A stretch of 64,000 nucleotides of DNA, from the NCBI GenBank assembly GCA_029778615.1, contig JAKOPZ010000072.1, positions 1 to 64,000 on the forward strand, given 5' to 3'. Source of the stretch: Chloroflexota bacterium. GTDB lineage: Bacteria; Chloroflexota; Anaerolineae; UBA4142; SHND01. The stretch's first letter is position 1; the number at the start of each line of letters is the position of its first letter. Of this stretch, positions 35,171-44,863 are shown one piece after another. A program made the position numbers and the translations under genes. The notes under the pieces were generated by a model, which saw only the letters and a list, made by a program, of their open reading frames with translations, searched no databases and had not been told where the DNA came from.

Positions 35171-36816
35171 GGCTGAACCTCCCATTGGTTCAAATTCCAA
35201 TAGTCGCCCGCAAACGAACTCGGAGCCATGCCCTGCACGCGCGCGTCGGCGACAACGTATTCGGGCGGCGCGAACAAAAAGAGCATTGGCGTATCTTGCG
35301 CGATTTTTTGAAACACGGGCGCGTACGCACTTTTGCGCGCTTGTGCGTCACAGCGCGCGACGCGATTGCCCACGCCCAGCGCCGCATCCACTCCGGCATC
35401 GCGATACCCGCTCACGTTCAAACCGAAACCCGGCTTGTCTTCGCCCGTCGCCCAAAAATAATGTTGGTCCGGGTCGAGCGGGAGATTGAAATGCACGAGC
35501 GCCAAATCGTACTCGCCCAAAAAGACGCGCGTCAAAAATAAAATGCGGTCGGTCATTTTCAATTCGGCGTGTACGCCAATTTGCGCGAGCTGCGCGCGCA
35601 GGGTTTGCGCGACAAACTCGGAACGCGCTTGGTCCGCTTGCGCCCACAGCGTCACTTCAAACGGCTTGCCGTCTTGGTCCAGAACGCCATCGCCGTCCGT
35701 GTCGCGCCAGCCCGCTGTGGCGAGCAGCTGCTGCGCGCGTTGTACATCGAACGCGGGCTGTTGAATGTTTTGCGGCGCCGCCCAAAATGTCGGGAGCGCG
35801 CTCGTCTGCAAAAGTGTGGCGGCGCCTTCATATTCATCTGGAATGACTGCGGCACGGTCAATGCCGGCTGCAAGCGCTTGACGCACCTGTACATTGTCGA
35901 ACGGCGCGCGGCGGACGTTGAACGCGAGCGCGAAAAATTCATTCAACGGACGCACGGCAATCTGGTTCTCGGCGCGATGCAGTGTCGTCACGACATCGGC
36001 TTGCCCGCGCGCTTGCGCGGTGCGCGCGGTGATTTCGTCGGGAAAAATTTTGTACGTCCAATTGAGAATTTGCGGTGCGCCGTTCCAATACGCTGCATTG
36101 CGCGTAAAGGTGATTTCGTTGTCCGTCCAACTTTTCAGCACGAGCGGACCCGTGCCAATCAAATCGGCGGGCGCGACATTCACCAGCGCTTTTTGGTCGA
36201 GTATGTGGCGGGGCAGGATATTGACCAAGCCGATATAAGTCAACGCGGCGCAGTACGGTTCGCGGAAGGTGATACTCACTGTACGCGCGTCGGGCGCGCT
36301 GATTTTTTCAATTGGACCAAAATCAGCGGCAGGATTGATTCGAATCGTCGGACTCGAAAGCGTTTGCAAAGTGAACACGATATCGTCGGCGGTAAGCGGT
36401 GTGCCGTCGTGCCATTTCACATCCTCGCGCAAAACGAACACAAATGTTTTGGCGTCTTCCGAGACGAGCCACTGTTCGGCGAGACCCGGAATCAAGTCGC
36501 CGTTCTGCGGATTCACGCGCAGCAGCGAATCATAGAGCGCGCGCGAAAGAAATTCGGGCAGTGCGGTAATTTCGCGCGTCGGCGCGCCCACGCCGGCAAT
36601 GACGATAGAGACATCAGGCTGACTTGTGGGCGGAACGCGCGACGCGGCAGGTGTCGCATCAGGAATGATGGTACGGTTGGGCAAAGCGGTCGCCTGCGCG
36701 ATGTGCGTTGAAACAACAGTCGTAGCCGCAAGCGGGTCAGGTTCGAGCGTGGGGTCTGCTTCACACGCGGCGAGCCAGAGCAAGAGAACGAAATAGAGGA
36801 GGAAAATTTTTCTCAC
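35167..36816 (-). CDS. Family 5 ABC-transporter substrate-binding lipoprotein
   Basis: The 549-residue protein starts MRKIFLLYFVLLLWLAAC, a lipoprotein signal with lipobox LAAC. A low-complexity Thr/Pro linker follows. The mature part is an SBP_bac_5 domain (about 85-549) with the typical WHDGTPLTADDIVFTLQ segment and a DPDQHYFWATGE-like ligand hinge. Such proteins bind peptides, nickel or oligosaccharides. It overlaps the GH36 gene by 4 bases, so alpha-galactosides are a reasonable guess. No permease or ATPase genes follow in the window. Confidence 0.92.
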   Translation of the reverse strand: MRKIFLLYFVLLLWLAACEADPTLEPDPLAATTVVSTHIAQATALPNRTIIPDATPAASRVPPTSQPDVSIVIAGVGAPTREITALPEFLSRALYDSLLRVNPQNGDLIPGLAEQWLVSEDAKTFVFVLREDVKWHDGTPLTADDIVFTLQTLSSPTIRINPAADFGPIEKISAPDARTVSITFREPYCAALTYIGLVNILPRHILDQKALVNVAPADLIGTGPLVLKSWTDNEITFTRNAAYWNGAPQILNWTYKIFPDEITARTAQARGQADVVTTLHRAENQIAVRPLNEFFALAFNVRRAPFDNVQVRQALAAGIDRAAVIPDEYEGAATLLQTSALPTFWAAPQNIQQPAFDVQRAQQLLATAGWRDTDGDGVLDQDGKPFEVTLWAQADQARSEFVAQTLRAQLAQIGVHAELKMTDRILFLTRVFLGEYDLALVHFNLPLDPDQHYFWATGEDKPGFGLNVSGYRDAGVDAALGVGNRVARCDAQARKSAYAPVFQKIAQDTPMLFLFAPPEYVVADARVQGMAPSSFAGDYWNLNQWEVQP

Positions 36817-36894
36817 ATTACAAAATAAAAGAAGCGGAGGCGTTGAGCACGTGGGGAACAGTAACCGACTCGGGTCGCTTTGGTTCCCACACTT

Positions 36895-38220
36895 TTAATT
36901 CAGGTCACATGCCAGCATATCTTGAATCGTCTCGCGCCGACGCACGAGCTGCGCGCTGCCATCTTGTACCAACACGACGGCGGGACGCGGGATGAGATTA
37001 TAGTTCGAAGCCATCGGCAGTTGATACGCGCCGGCGACGGGAATCGCGAGCAAATCGCCCGCGCGTGTTTCCGGCAATTGTGCGCGCTCAATCAAAACAT
37101 CACCTTGTTCGCAATAGCGCCCCGCGATGGCATATTCGCGCGTTGGCTCGTCGCCGATGCAATTCGCCAGGAACGCGGTGTATTGCGCGCCGTACAGCGC
37201 GGGGCGCACATTATCGCCCATGCCGCCATCTACCGCGAGGTATGTACGCAGCTGCGGAATTTCTTTGACGGAACCGACGCGATAGAGTGCGACGGCGGCG
37301 CGCGCAATCAGCCCGCGCCCCGGTTCGACGAGCAGTTTCAAATTTTCGTTCAAACCGCGTGCGCGCAATCCCTCGCGCAATACACGCGTAGTATTTTCCG
37401 CGAACGCGTCCACGTCAAGCGTCGTCTGCATTTCGTTATAGGCGACCCCCCAACCGCCGCCGATATTCAATTCTTGAAAATCGAAATGGAATTTGGCGCG
37501 CCAGTCTGCTGCCACGTCCAACACGGCGTTCAATGCTTGGCGCAGCGCGTCGGTGTCAAACACTTGCGAACCGATGTGGAAATGCAAACCGACCAGCTTG
37601 AGATTTTTTTGCCGCAAAATTTCGCGCGCAGCATTTTCTGCGATGCCGTTCGCAATGCCCAAACCAAATTTCGAATCCGCGACGCCGGTGGTCATGTAGC
37701 GATGTGTGTGCGCGTCAATGTTGGGCGAGAGGCGGATGAGACATTGCAGATTGGTGATTGGAGAGTGGAGAGTGGAGATGAGAGACTGGAGATGAGAGAT
37801 TTCACCTTGACTATCAACGACCACATGTTGTATGCCTGCGCGCAGCGCGGCGCGAATTTCTTCCGGCGTTTTGTTGTTGCCGTGCAGGTAAATTTTTTCG
37901 GGAGCGAAACCCGCGTGTGTGGCGATGACGATTTCGCCTTCGCTCGTCACGTCGAGACCGACGCCGAGTTCTTGAAACAAACGCGCGAGGAACGGCGCGA
38001 AATACGCTTTGGTCGCGTAGAGAACAACGACGTTATTCCAGCGCGAACGGAACGCGTGGATTGCCCGCGTCGCTTGTTCGCGAATCGTTGTATGGTCAAA
38101 AACATAAAGCGGCGTGCCGAATTGTTCCGCGAGCTGTACAACATCGCAGCCGCCCAGTTCGAGGTGATTTTGTTCGTTTGCGCGCGCGGTGAGGGGAAAA
38201 AGAGTGCCGGGAAGAGACAT
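36895..38220 (-). CDS. lysA: Diaminopimelate decarboxylase
   Basis: LysA makes lysine from meso-diaminopimelate using PLP. The ATG at 38220 gives 441 residues. The PLP lysine lies in VVLYATKAYFAP; other landmarks are HFHIGSQ, the GGGWGVAY glycine loop, EPGRGLIA and the active-site Cys-Glu region AGRYCEQGDV. Between VDSQGEI and LIRLSPNIDAHTH the protein contains SHLQSLISTLHSPITNLQC, encoded by a 7-nt-period array like those found between genes. Upstream of dedA-type genes on the minus strand. Confidence 0.94.
   Translation of the reverse strand: MSLPGTLFPLTARANEQNHLELGGCDVVQLAEQFGTPLYVFDHTTIREQATRAIHAFRSRWNNVVVLYATKAYFAPFLARLFQELGVGLDVTSEGEIVIATHAGFAPEKIYLHGNNKTPEEIRAALRAGIQHVVVDSQGEISHLQSLISTLHSPITNLQCLIRLSPNIDAHTHRYMTTGVADSKFGLGIANGIAENAAREILRQKNLKLVGLHFHIGSQVFDTDALRQALNAVLDVAADWRAKFHFDFQELNIGGGWGVAYNEMQTTLDVDAFAENTTRVLREGLRARGLNENLKLLVEPGRGLIARAAVALYRVGSVKEIPQLRTYLAVDGGMGDNVRPALYGAQYTAFLANCIGDEPTREYAIAGRYCEQGDVLIERAQLPETRAGDLLAIPVAGAYQLPMASNYNLIPRPAVVLVQDGSAQLVRRRETIQDMLACDLN
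37749..37802 (+). repeat. Heptad-period array inside lysA, locus 7
   Basis: Seven consecutive degenerate 7-mers are read on the plus strand: GATTGGT, GATTGGA, GAGTGGA, GAGTGGA, GATGAGA, GACTGGA, GATGAGA. The frame of lysA is kept. The same words make up loci 1, 5 and 10. Confidence 0.85.
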
Positions 38221-38271
38221 GCAATAAAAGATTATATGCAGGTTCGCGTTACAAACAATTTGACCGAAAAA

Positions 38272-38301
38272 AAATGGCGGACAAAATTTTGTCCGCCATT
38301 T
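38272..38301 (-). terminator. Intrinsic terminator after dedA
   Basis: A perfect 15-base inverted repeat (AAATGGCGGACAAAA and its complement) begins just after the dedA stop. On the minus strand it is followed by a run of eight T. Confidence 0.9.
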
Positions 38302-38303
38302 CA

Positions 38304-38960
38304 TCACGACGCTTCTTGGCTGCCGCGCACGCGCGCCAGAATCTTGTCTTTGTTTTCACTCCACAGATGCAACATCGTGGGCAATGCCGAAACGAGGACC
38401 ACGACGACGATGATGACCAAAAAGTAGCGGTCCAACACTTCGGGCGGAAAGAGCGCGCCCAAAAAGTATCCCGCAATCGTCACGCCCGCGCCCCACAAGA
38501 CGCCGCCAACAATATTGTAGACGACAAAGGTGCGATAGTGCATGTTCACCGCGCCCGCCACAATCGGCGCAAAGGTGCGAATGAACGGCATAAACCGCGC
38601 GAGCACGATGGTGATGGGACCATAGCGGTCGTAAAACTCTTTTGCTTTGGCGAGATTTTGCGGCTTGAAGAAACGCGATTCGGGGCGCGAAAAAATCGGC
38701 GGACCGACTTTGTTGCCGAACCAATAACCTACGTTATCGCCCAGAATCGCCATGAGCGGAAAACCGAGGACGAGCAGCCAGATATTGAAACCCGCGATGC
38801 CTTTGTACGCGAGCAAGCCGCAGGTGAGCAGGAGACTGTCGCCGGGCAAAAAGAATCCAAAGAACAAACCGGACTCGGCGAAAATAATCGCCATGCTGAT
38901 AAACACGCCCAATGGTCCGAGCGCTTCGAGATAATGGTCGGGATGTAAAAGAAAATCCAT
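38304..38960 (-). CDS. DedA-family membrane protein
   Basis: The ATG at 38960 gives 218 residues. DedA/SNARE-associated features are FFGFFLPGDSLLLTCGLLA near 31, GDNVGYWFGNKVGPPIF near 72, and the ARFMPFIRTFAPIVAG motif with the key arginines near 120. Four or more membrane segments are visible. Members act in membrane energetics and as undecaprenyl-phosphate flippase candidates. A heptad array separates it from the upstream SH3-domain gene, and a strong terminator follows. Confidence 0.93.
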   Translation of the reverse strand: MDFLLHPDHYLEALGPLGVFISMAIIFAESGLFFGFFLPGDSLLLTCGLLAYKGIAGFNIWLLVLGFPLMAILGDNVGYWFGNKVGPPIFSRPESRFFKPQNLAKAKEFYDRYGPITIVLARFMPFIRTFAPIVAGAVNMHYRTFVVYNIVGGVLWGAGVTIAGYFLGALFPPEVLDRYFLVIIVVVVLVSALPTMLHLWSENKDKILARVRGSQEAS

Positions 38961-38965
38961 ATTTG

Positions 38966-39037
38966 AATGCACAATGCACAATGAACGATTGCCAATGAGG
39001 TGAGCCCTGTTCATTGTGCATTATTCATTGTGCATTG
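38966..39037 (+). repeat. Heptad-period palindromic array, locus 8
   Basis: The left arm is AATGCAC, AATGCAC, AATGAAC, GATTGCC, AATGAGG; the right arm has GTTCATTGTGCATT (39009-39022) and ATTCATTGTGCATT (39024-39037). It starts 5 bases from the SH3 gene stop (minus strand) and runs to the dedA start. Confidence 0.9.
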
Positions 39038-39042
39038 ATTTT

Positions 39043-40176
39043 TTATCCTGTTGGTGTTTCTGTCGCGTGCGGTTGCGTGTTGGCGCCGCTGTCGCCGCTG
39101 GTGACAGGAAGCGAATTGATGTCACCGGAAACGGTTGTGAACTGTGCGCTGACCCAGCCCAGACCGGTCCCGATATTTTCGGGAACTTGAATCTGCAGCC
39201 ACGTGCCATCGCCGTTGCGTCCGACGACAACCACTTCTTGACCTTTTTGCAATTTACCGAGCGATGCATTGGTGGTCGCCGGTCCCTTGCGCACATTCAA
39301 CACATCGGTCGCCGTCGCTTTGACCACAACGGGTTCGGGCGTTGGTTGCGTTTCTTGGGTCGGTTCCTGCGTGGGTTCGGGTTCCTGCGTGGGTTCCAAT
39401 TCGACCGTCGCAGTGGGCAAAATATCTGTGACCTCTTTGGTGGGTTCTTGCGTCGGTTCCGTGTTCACTGTCGCTCCGCCGAATTGTGGAAGACCGCGCA
39501 AGCCAAAGAAAAGAACAACTGCGCACAACAACAACACCAACGCGCCAAACGCGAACGGCAGCCACGCGCGCTCACCGCCGGGGACTGCGAGCGGCGATGC
39601 TTCACGCACGGGACGCGGCGGAATTCCGCCTGACGGTGTGTTGGTCATTTCAGGTTCCGGCACGCGGACATACGTGGGCATTCCTTCGGCGTCGCCCATG
39701 TGCTCACCGCCAAGTGGAACATACGACGAACCTGCGTCACCTTCTGTCGCGGAATATTGCGAGGTTGGCTCGTATGCGCCCGTGTATTCTATCGGACGCG
39801 TAACATCGCTCGGCACATAGTAGCTGGTAGGTTCTTGTGTCGGCGCAGGTTCGTACGAGGGCGTGGGTTCTTGATAAGAAGGCGGTTCGTACGCGGATGG
39901 TCCGGGTTGGTACGGCATTTCCGCCGCAGGTTCCTGGACGGGCGGCATCATCGGCGGAGGCGCGGCTTGTTTCGGCGGCGTGCCGGGAACCCATTCGGTA
40001 CCGTTAAAGTAGAGCCAACGTCCGGTTCCGGGTTCGAGCGACCAAAAGACGCCCGAGTCATCTTGCACCATGAGCTTGGCGAGTTCCTCTTGATATTGGT
40101 CCTCGCTCATCGGCTCGCCGCGCCGAATCCGCGCTTGCAGTTCGTTAAATTTTTCTTCGGCGGTTACAAAATCCAT
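39043..40176 (-). CDS. Single-span protein with Pro-rich region and C-terminal bacterial SH3 domain
   Basis: The 377-residue protein starts with an N-terminal soluble part (SHOCT-like AEEKFNELQARIRRGEPMS, then a W-containing FWSLEPGTGRWLYFNGTEW module). A Pro/Tyr/Glu-rich stretch (about 65-180) precedes one membrane helix (about 205-228, PFAFGALVLLLCAVVLFFGL). An outer Thr/Glu/Pro linker and an SH3b domain (about 285-350, ATDVLNVRKGPATTNASLG) complete it. Such layouts suggest a membrane-anchored protein reading peptidoglycan or other surface ligands; the partner is unknown. Confidence 0.85.
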   Translation of the reverse strand: MDFVTAEEKFNELQARIRRGEPMSEDQYQEELAKLMVQDDSGVFWSLEPGTGRWLYFNGTEWVPGTPPKQAAPPPMMPPVQEPAAEMPYQPGPSAYEPPSYQEPTPSYEPAPTQEPTSYYVPSDVTRPIEYTGAYEPTSQYSATEGDAGSSYVPLGGEHMGDAEGMPTYVRVPEPEMTNTPSGGIPPRPVREASPLAVPGGERAWLPFAFGALVLLLCAVVLFFGLRGLPQFGGATVNTEPTQEPTKEVTDILPTATVELEPTQEPEPTQEPTQETQPTPEPVVVKATATDVLNVRKGPATTNASLGKLQKGQEVVVVGRNGDGTWLQIQVPENIGTGLGWVSAQFTTVSGDINSLPVTSGDSGANTQPHATETPTG

Positions 40177-40240
40177 GTCCTACTCCTAAATCGCGCGCCT
40201 CGATTATTTTTGAAAAGCGGAATTCAAAAATTGCGCGCCC

Positions 40241-41638
40241 TTAATGCAAATTAATTTGTTGCCCGTATTCCGGCGCCACCGCGTTTTCAATACCCAATTC
40301 GCGCAGTCCTTGCACCAACGCGTCTGCCGCGTCTTGTTCGGCGTGCACGACGAACACGCCCTTTAATTGGTCGGCGATGGGACGAACCCAATTCATCAAG
40401 GCGATGCGGTCGGCGTGCGCGCTGAACCCTTGGTCTTGCTCGATGCGCGCCCGCACTGTATATTCATCACCGAAAATGCGCGCGCGTTTTGCGCCATCTA
40501 ACAAGCGTCGCCCCAATGTGTTTTCGGCTTGATAGCCGACAAACAAAATCGTGTTGCGCGGATTTTCGATGTTGTTTTTGACGTGATGCAAAATGCGCCC
40601 TGCTTCCACCATTCCATTGGAGGCAATAATGACAGCAGGTCCGTCCAAATCGTTGATTGCTTTCGATGCCTCGACGTCGCGTGTGTAGGTCAATTGACGA
40701 AAGCCAAAGGGGTCCTCGTGCTTTTCCATAAACGCCACAGTTTCTTTGTCAAACACTTCGGGGTGCATGCGATAAATTTCGGTTGCGTCCATGGCGAGCG
40801 GAGAATCTACAAAAACGGGCAGCGGTGGCAACGCGCCATTCAAAATAGAACGATGAATCGAATAGACAATTTCTTGGGTGCGGTCGAGCGCAAACGCGGG
40901 AATGATGGTCTTGCCGCCGCGCGCCGTCGTATCGCGTATGATTTGCGCCAATTCGGTTTCCGCTTGACCGCGCGGGGGATGAATGCGATTGCCGTATGTG
41001 CCTTCGAGAATCAAATAATCCAATGGCGGCGCGGGTTCGGGGTCGCGCAAAATCAATTTATCTTTGATGCCGAGGTCGCCGCTGTAACCGAATCGAATTG
41101 TTCCGGAACCATCCTGCACTTGGAGCACTGTAATCGCGGAACCGAGAATATGTCCCGCGTCGAGAAATTGTGCGCGCGCCCGCAGATGCGGCACGTCAAA
41201 CCAAAAATGATACGAGCGTCCCGTTAATGCGCGAATTGCGTCTTCGGCATCGTCGCGGGTGTAGAGTGGTTCGATGGGCTGTTCGCCGCGCGGCACGCGT
41301 TTCTTGTTGAGATATTCCGCGTCTTGTTCTTGAATTTTTGCGGAATCGAGCAGCATGATACGCGTCAAATCGTTCGTTGCGTGCGTGCCGATAATTTCGC
41401 CGCGATAGCCGCTTTTCGTCAACGTGGGCAAATTGCCGCAATGGTCAATGTGCGCGTGCGAGAGCAACACTGCGTCAATGGACGATGCCTCAAACGGCAA
41501 ATGTGCGTTGCGTTCATTCGCTTCGCGGCGATGCCCTTGCATCGTGCCGCAATCGAGCAATACGCGCGCATCGGCAGTTTCCAAGAGGTGCATGGAACCC
41601 GTGACTTGGCGCGCCGCGCCCCAGAATGTCAGTCGCAT
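40241..41638 (-). CDS. Metallo-beta-lactamase/beta-CASP RNA-processing nuclease
   Basis: The 465-residue protein has the metallo-beta-lactamase motif SHAHIDHCGNLPTL near 55, later metal-ligand His/Asp (DAGHILGSA, YSGDLG), then the beta-CASP domain (VFVDSPLAMDATEIYR) and the C-terminal VVHAEQDAA segment. This resembles the CPSF/YSH1-type exonuclease family used in RNA processing. It acts in the cytoplasm on RNA 3' or 5' ends; the exact direction cannot be told. Co-oriented with the M20/M42 peptidase gene upstream. Confidence 0.93.
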   Translation of the reverse strand: MRLTFWGAARQVTGSMHLLETADARVLLDCGTMQGHRREANERNAHLPFEASSIDAVLLSHAHIDHCGNLPTLTKSGYRGEIIGTHATNDLTRIMLLDSAKIQEQDAEYLNKKRVPRGEQPIEPLYTRDDAEDAIRALTGRSYHFWFDVPHLRARAQFLDAGHILGSAITVLQVQDGSGTIRFGYSGDLGIKDKLILRDPEPAPPLDYLILEGTYGNRIHPPRGQAETELAQIIRDTTARGGKTIIPAFALDRTQEIVYSIHRSILNGALPPLPVFVDSPLAMDATEIYRMHPEVFDKETVAFMEKHEDPFGFRQLTYTRDVEASKAINDLDGPAVIIASNGMVEAGRILHHVKNNIENPRNTILFVGYQAENTLGRRLLDGAKRARIFGDEYTVRARIEQDQGFSAHADRIALMNWVRPIADQLKGVFVVHAEQDAADALVQGLRELGIENAVAPEYGQQINLH

Positions 41639-41736
41639 AGTGCGACACCTCTGTTAAAGTTCACAGCCAAGCCAAATGGGGAGATTCAAAAGCACGCGGG
41701 CATTTTACACGCAACGGGAGACAATGCCAAATGAGA

Positions 41737-41776
41737 AATTGCGAATCGCCAATTGCAGATTGCAAATCACAGATGA
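41737..41776 (+). repeat. Heptad-period array, locus 9
   Basis: 7-mers AATTGCG, AATCGCC, AATTGCA, GATTGCA, AATCACA lie 3' of the peptidase stop (minus strand). TTGCGAATC and GATTGCAA show partial complementarity. Confidence 0.7.
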
Positions 41777-41819
41777 CCATGCCCGAAAATGGCGAGGTCG
41801 CGTATGCCGCGTAGTGAAT

Positions 41820-42908
41820 TCAAACAGAGCAAAGTGTCTCCACCAACTCTGCCGCTTTCACCAATTCCGCGATGGGGAGGTATTCGCTCGTGGTGTGAAT
41901 TTGTTCGTAACCGACGCTGGTGACAACCGTCTTGATGCCTTTGGCATTCCAGATGTTGGCATCACTCCCGCCCATTGTCGCGCGATACTGCGGCGTGCGT
42001 CCAATTTTTTTCAGCGCGGCAGCGACGCGTTTGACAAGCGGGTCGTTCTTGCCAAATCCGTATTGATTGTACGCGCGCGTGACGCGAAATTCGAGCTGCG
42101 CGCCCGTGCCCTTGACCGCTTTTTCAAAGACCTGTCGAATCGTTTTGGTGTGCCGTTCCAATTTTTTCACGTTGCGACTGCGGACTTCGCCGACGAGTTC
42201 CACTTTGTCGGGCACAATGTTGCGCGCGCTGCCGCCGCGAATGATGCCAAAGTTCGCGGTAGTCTCCTTGTCCAATTTTCCAACCGGCGCTTGCGCGATT
42301 GCGCGTGCGGCAATATTCAAAGCATTGACCGCGCCCTCCGGCGCCGCCGAGTGCGCGGCTTTGCCAAGCACGCTCACTTCCAACAAATTGTGCGTCGGCG
42401 CGGCGAGCGTGATAGAACCCACTGGACCGCCGCTGTCCAACACCAATCCTTCTTTGGCAGTGAACTCTGCCAAGTCCAAACCTTTCGCGCCGACGAGTCC
42501 CATTTCTTCTTGCGCCGTAATCGCAATTTCGAGCGGCAGATGTTTTTTGTGGTCTTCGACGAGCGACTGCACACCTTCCAAAATCGCGGCGACGCCCGCC
42601 AAATCATCCGCGCCCAAAACCGTTGTCCCGTCCGAAGCGATTTGTCCACCCGCGACAATTGGTTTGATGCCGCGCGCGGGCGCGACGTTGTCCGTGTGCG
42701 CGTTGAGGAAAAACGGTTTCGTTTTTTGATTGACGCCATTGCCGGGAATTTTTGCCGTCACGTTAAAAAGCGAATCCACGCGCGCGTCCGCGCCGAGTGA
42801 ACGCAATCGCTCCGCCACAAATTCCGCAATCGCGGATTCATCGCCGGATGGCGAATCAATTTGCACGAGGTCAAGAAAGGTTTGCACAAGGCGTTGTTCG
42901 TTAATCAT
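41820..42908 (-). CDS. M20/M42-type peptidase, PepT-like
   Basis: The ATG at 42908 with GGAAGGG upstream gives 362 residues; it overlaps the AOR gene by 8 bases. Metal-site motifs are FFLNAHTDNVAP near 68 (His, then Asp), LGADDLAGVAAILEG near 100, AQEEMGLVGAKGLD near 130 (Glu-Glu), and LVLDSGGPVGSI. The terminal HTTSEYLPI provides the last His. Closest are PepT/YpdF-like aminopeptidases of family M20/M42. It probably cleaves short peptides in the cytoplasm. Confidence 0.9.
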   Translation of the reverse strand: MINEQRLVQTFLDLVQIDSPSGDESAIAEFVAERLRSLGADARVDSLFNVTAKIPGNGVNQKTKPFFLNAHTDNVAPARGIKPIVAGGQIASDGTTVLGADDLAGVAAILEGVQSLVEDHKKHLPLEIAITAQEEMGLVGAKGLDLAEFTAKEGLVLDSGGPVGSITLAAPTHNLLEVSVLGKAAHSAAPEGAVNALNIAARAIAQAPVGKLDKETTANFGIIRGGSARNIVPDKVELVGEVRSRNVKKLERHTKTIRQVFEKAVKGTGAQLEFRVTRAYNQYGFGKNDPLVKRVAAALKKIGRTPQYRATMGGSDANIWNAKGIKTVVTSVGYEQIHTTSEYLPIAELVKAAELVETLCSV

Positions 42909-44784
42909 TTTTCCCTTCCAGTTCGTCCGCAATCTCTCGCATTCCTAATTTTTCCAATTTTTCGCGCGACGGCTTGCCCGTTTCCCAATCCCAATCGCGC
43001 TGTGCGTAATACTCGCGCAGCAGCGTTTCAAAATCGGGCGTGTGTCCTTCCGTGCCGCCATCTTCCAAGGGACGAAACAATAATTCCGGCAGAATTTCCG
43101 CGCGGCGCGCGTCGTAACCCAATTTTAAATTTAACGCGCGTTTCAAATTCCAAATGCGTTCGCCGTAGGTCAAAACATTTTCCAATGTTATATCATATCC
43201 CGTTGCCGCCGCGAGCATCGTCACCATATCTTGCGCGGGCGGATTTGGAAAATAACACGTCACCGACGCGTTGTTGATGGTGCGCCAATCTTGATGCCGT
43301 GCAATGAATGCGGCTTTGCCGCTGTTTTCAAAACGGTCAACGCTCTCGATGCCGAGTTCATCAATCGGACGCCCCGACGTTTCCACCATAAAAAAATCGC
43401 TCTGATTGTGACTGCCGCCAATCGGCGATGTCGCGTATGTGACCGCCATGCCCGTCGCCGCGCGCGGGTCGTGCATCGCCAACTCCATCCCGTTGATTTG
43501 CACCGCCATTCCTTCCACGCCATAGCGCGCGCCGAGTTCGCGAGAACCTTGGGCGAGTACTTTGCCAAACTCGCGGCGATACGCAATGTCCTGCACCATC
43601 TTTAACGCGGCGTGCCCATCGCCCCACACCAAATCGGTGCCGTTCAAATCACTGCGCGGCAAAACGCCCAACTCGCGCAAATAAATCGCGAACGCAATCG
43701 TCGAACCCGCGCTGATGGAATCAATCCCCAACGCATCACACTGCGAACCGATCCACGCCAAGAGGTTGATGTCATCATTGAGCATCAACGCGCCGAACGC
43801 GGCGAGCGTTTCGTATTCAGGACCTTCGGCGTGCGGCAAAATATATTCGCCCGCTTTTTGCACTTTGCGTCCGCACGCCACCATGCAGGCGTGACAGGTG
43901 CCGCGTCCGGTGAGAATGGTCTCGGCAATCAAGTTGCCGGAAATTTTGGAATAATCAACAGACCCCTGCGTCCAGTATTTCGCCGGCACATCGCCAATCA
44001 GACCCAAATAGTCCATCGTGCCGCTCGAACCGACGGCGCGAAAAACTTCGGTGGACATGTCGTCGCTGAGAAAACGCTGTGCGGAGAGCATTGCTTCGCG
44101 GAAACGCGCGGGGTCGTGCAGATGGAGTTTGTGCGAGCCATGATGTTTGGAACCGCGCACCGCAATCGCCTTCAAGTTTTTCGAGCCCATCACCGCGCCC
44201 ATGCCGCAGCGTCCGGCAATCCCTTTTTTCGCGCCCGCGCGCGCGCTCGAGGCGAGAATCAGCGCGTACTTTACCAGATTTTCCCCGGCGGGTCCGATGC
44301 ACGCGGTCACGAGATGCGGGTCGTTCAATTCCGCGCGAATCGCGTCGCCCGTTTCAAAGGTGGTCATGCCGCGCAAATGGTTCGCGTCGCGCAATTCCAC
44401 CGCGTCGGGCAAAATATGCAAATAGCACGGCGCGTTCGCTTTGCCGCGCAAGACCATGCCGTCATAGCCCGCGAATTTCAATTCGGGTCCGAAAAAATTG
44501 CCCGCAATCGCTTCGCCCCACAAACCGGTTTGCGGCGAACGCGCGCACACGGCGAAACGTCCCGACACGGGCGCGCCGGTTCCATCGAGCGGACCATTCA
44601 TAAACACCAATGGATTGTCCGCGCCGAGAGGGTCCGTCGTCGCGTCAATCCAATCATAAATGTAACGCGCGGCGAGACCGCTTCCGCCGAGATATTGTTC
44701 CGCGTACGCGCGGTTCAACTCTTGCGTGGAAATCTCGCCTGTCGTTAAATTTACAAGCAGCAGTTTGCCGGTATATCCGTTCAT
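42901..44784 (-). CDS. Aldehyde ferredoxin oxidoreductase (tungsten/molybdopterin)
   Basis: The 627-residue AOR-family enzyme oxidises aldehydes to acids with ferredoxin. Visible: the N-terminal GYTGKLLLVNLTTGEI start, a GRFAVCARSPQTGLWGEAIAGN pterin-binding segment, GRCGMGAVMGSKNLKAI (the second pterin loop), and cluster ligands CHACMVACGRKV near 290 with a later Cys (TCYFPN) near 505. Length matches the family (about 600-620). It overlaps the peptidase gene. The AOR and korAB both point to a ferredoxin-based metabolism. Confidence 0.95.
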   Translation of the reverse strand: MNGYTGKLLLVNLTTGEISTQELNRAYAEQYLGGSGLAARYIYDWIDATTDPLGADNPLVFMNGPLDGTGAPVSGRFAVCARSPQTGLWGEAIAGNFFGPELKFAGYDGMVLRGKANAPCYLHILPDAVELRDANHLRGMTTFETGDAIRAELNDPHLVTACIGPAGENLVKYALILASSARAGAKKGIAGRCGMGAVMGSKNLKAIAVRGSKHHGSHKLHLHDPARFREAMLSAQRFLSDDMSTEVFRAVGSSGTMDYLGLIGDVPAKYWTQGSVDYSKISGNLIAETILTGRGTCHACMVACGRKVQKAGEYILPHAEGPEYETLAAFGALMLNDDINLLAWIGSQCDALGIDSISAGSTIAFAIYLRELGVLPRSDLNGTDLVWGDGHAALKMVQDIAYRREFGKVLAQGSRELGARYGVEGMAVQINGMELAMHDPRAATGMAVTYATSPIGGSHNQSDFFMVETSGRPIDELGIESVDRFENSGKAAFIARHQDWRTINNASVTCYFPNPPAQDMVTMLAAATGYDITLENVLTYGERIWNLKRALNLKLGYDARRAEILPELLFRPLEDGGTEGHTPDFETLLREYYAQRDWDWETGKPSREKLEKLGMREIADELEGKND

Positions 44785-44863
44785 AGCGGAACTGAAAAGC
44801 GAAACGCGCGTTGTCTCAATCTCGGCGAGACGACGCGCGTTTCTCCAGCGACGGCTCGAGCGC

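Noticed and set aside
36880-38427. 515-codon plus-strand frame opposite lysA
   Set aside because: Shadow of lysA and its flanks; composition is His/Arg/Cys-rich without domains.
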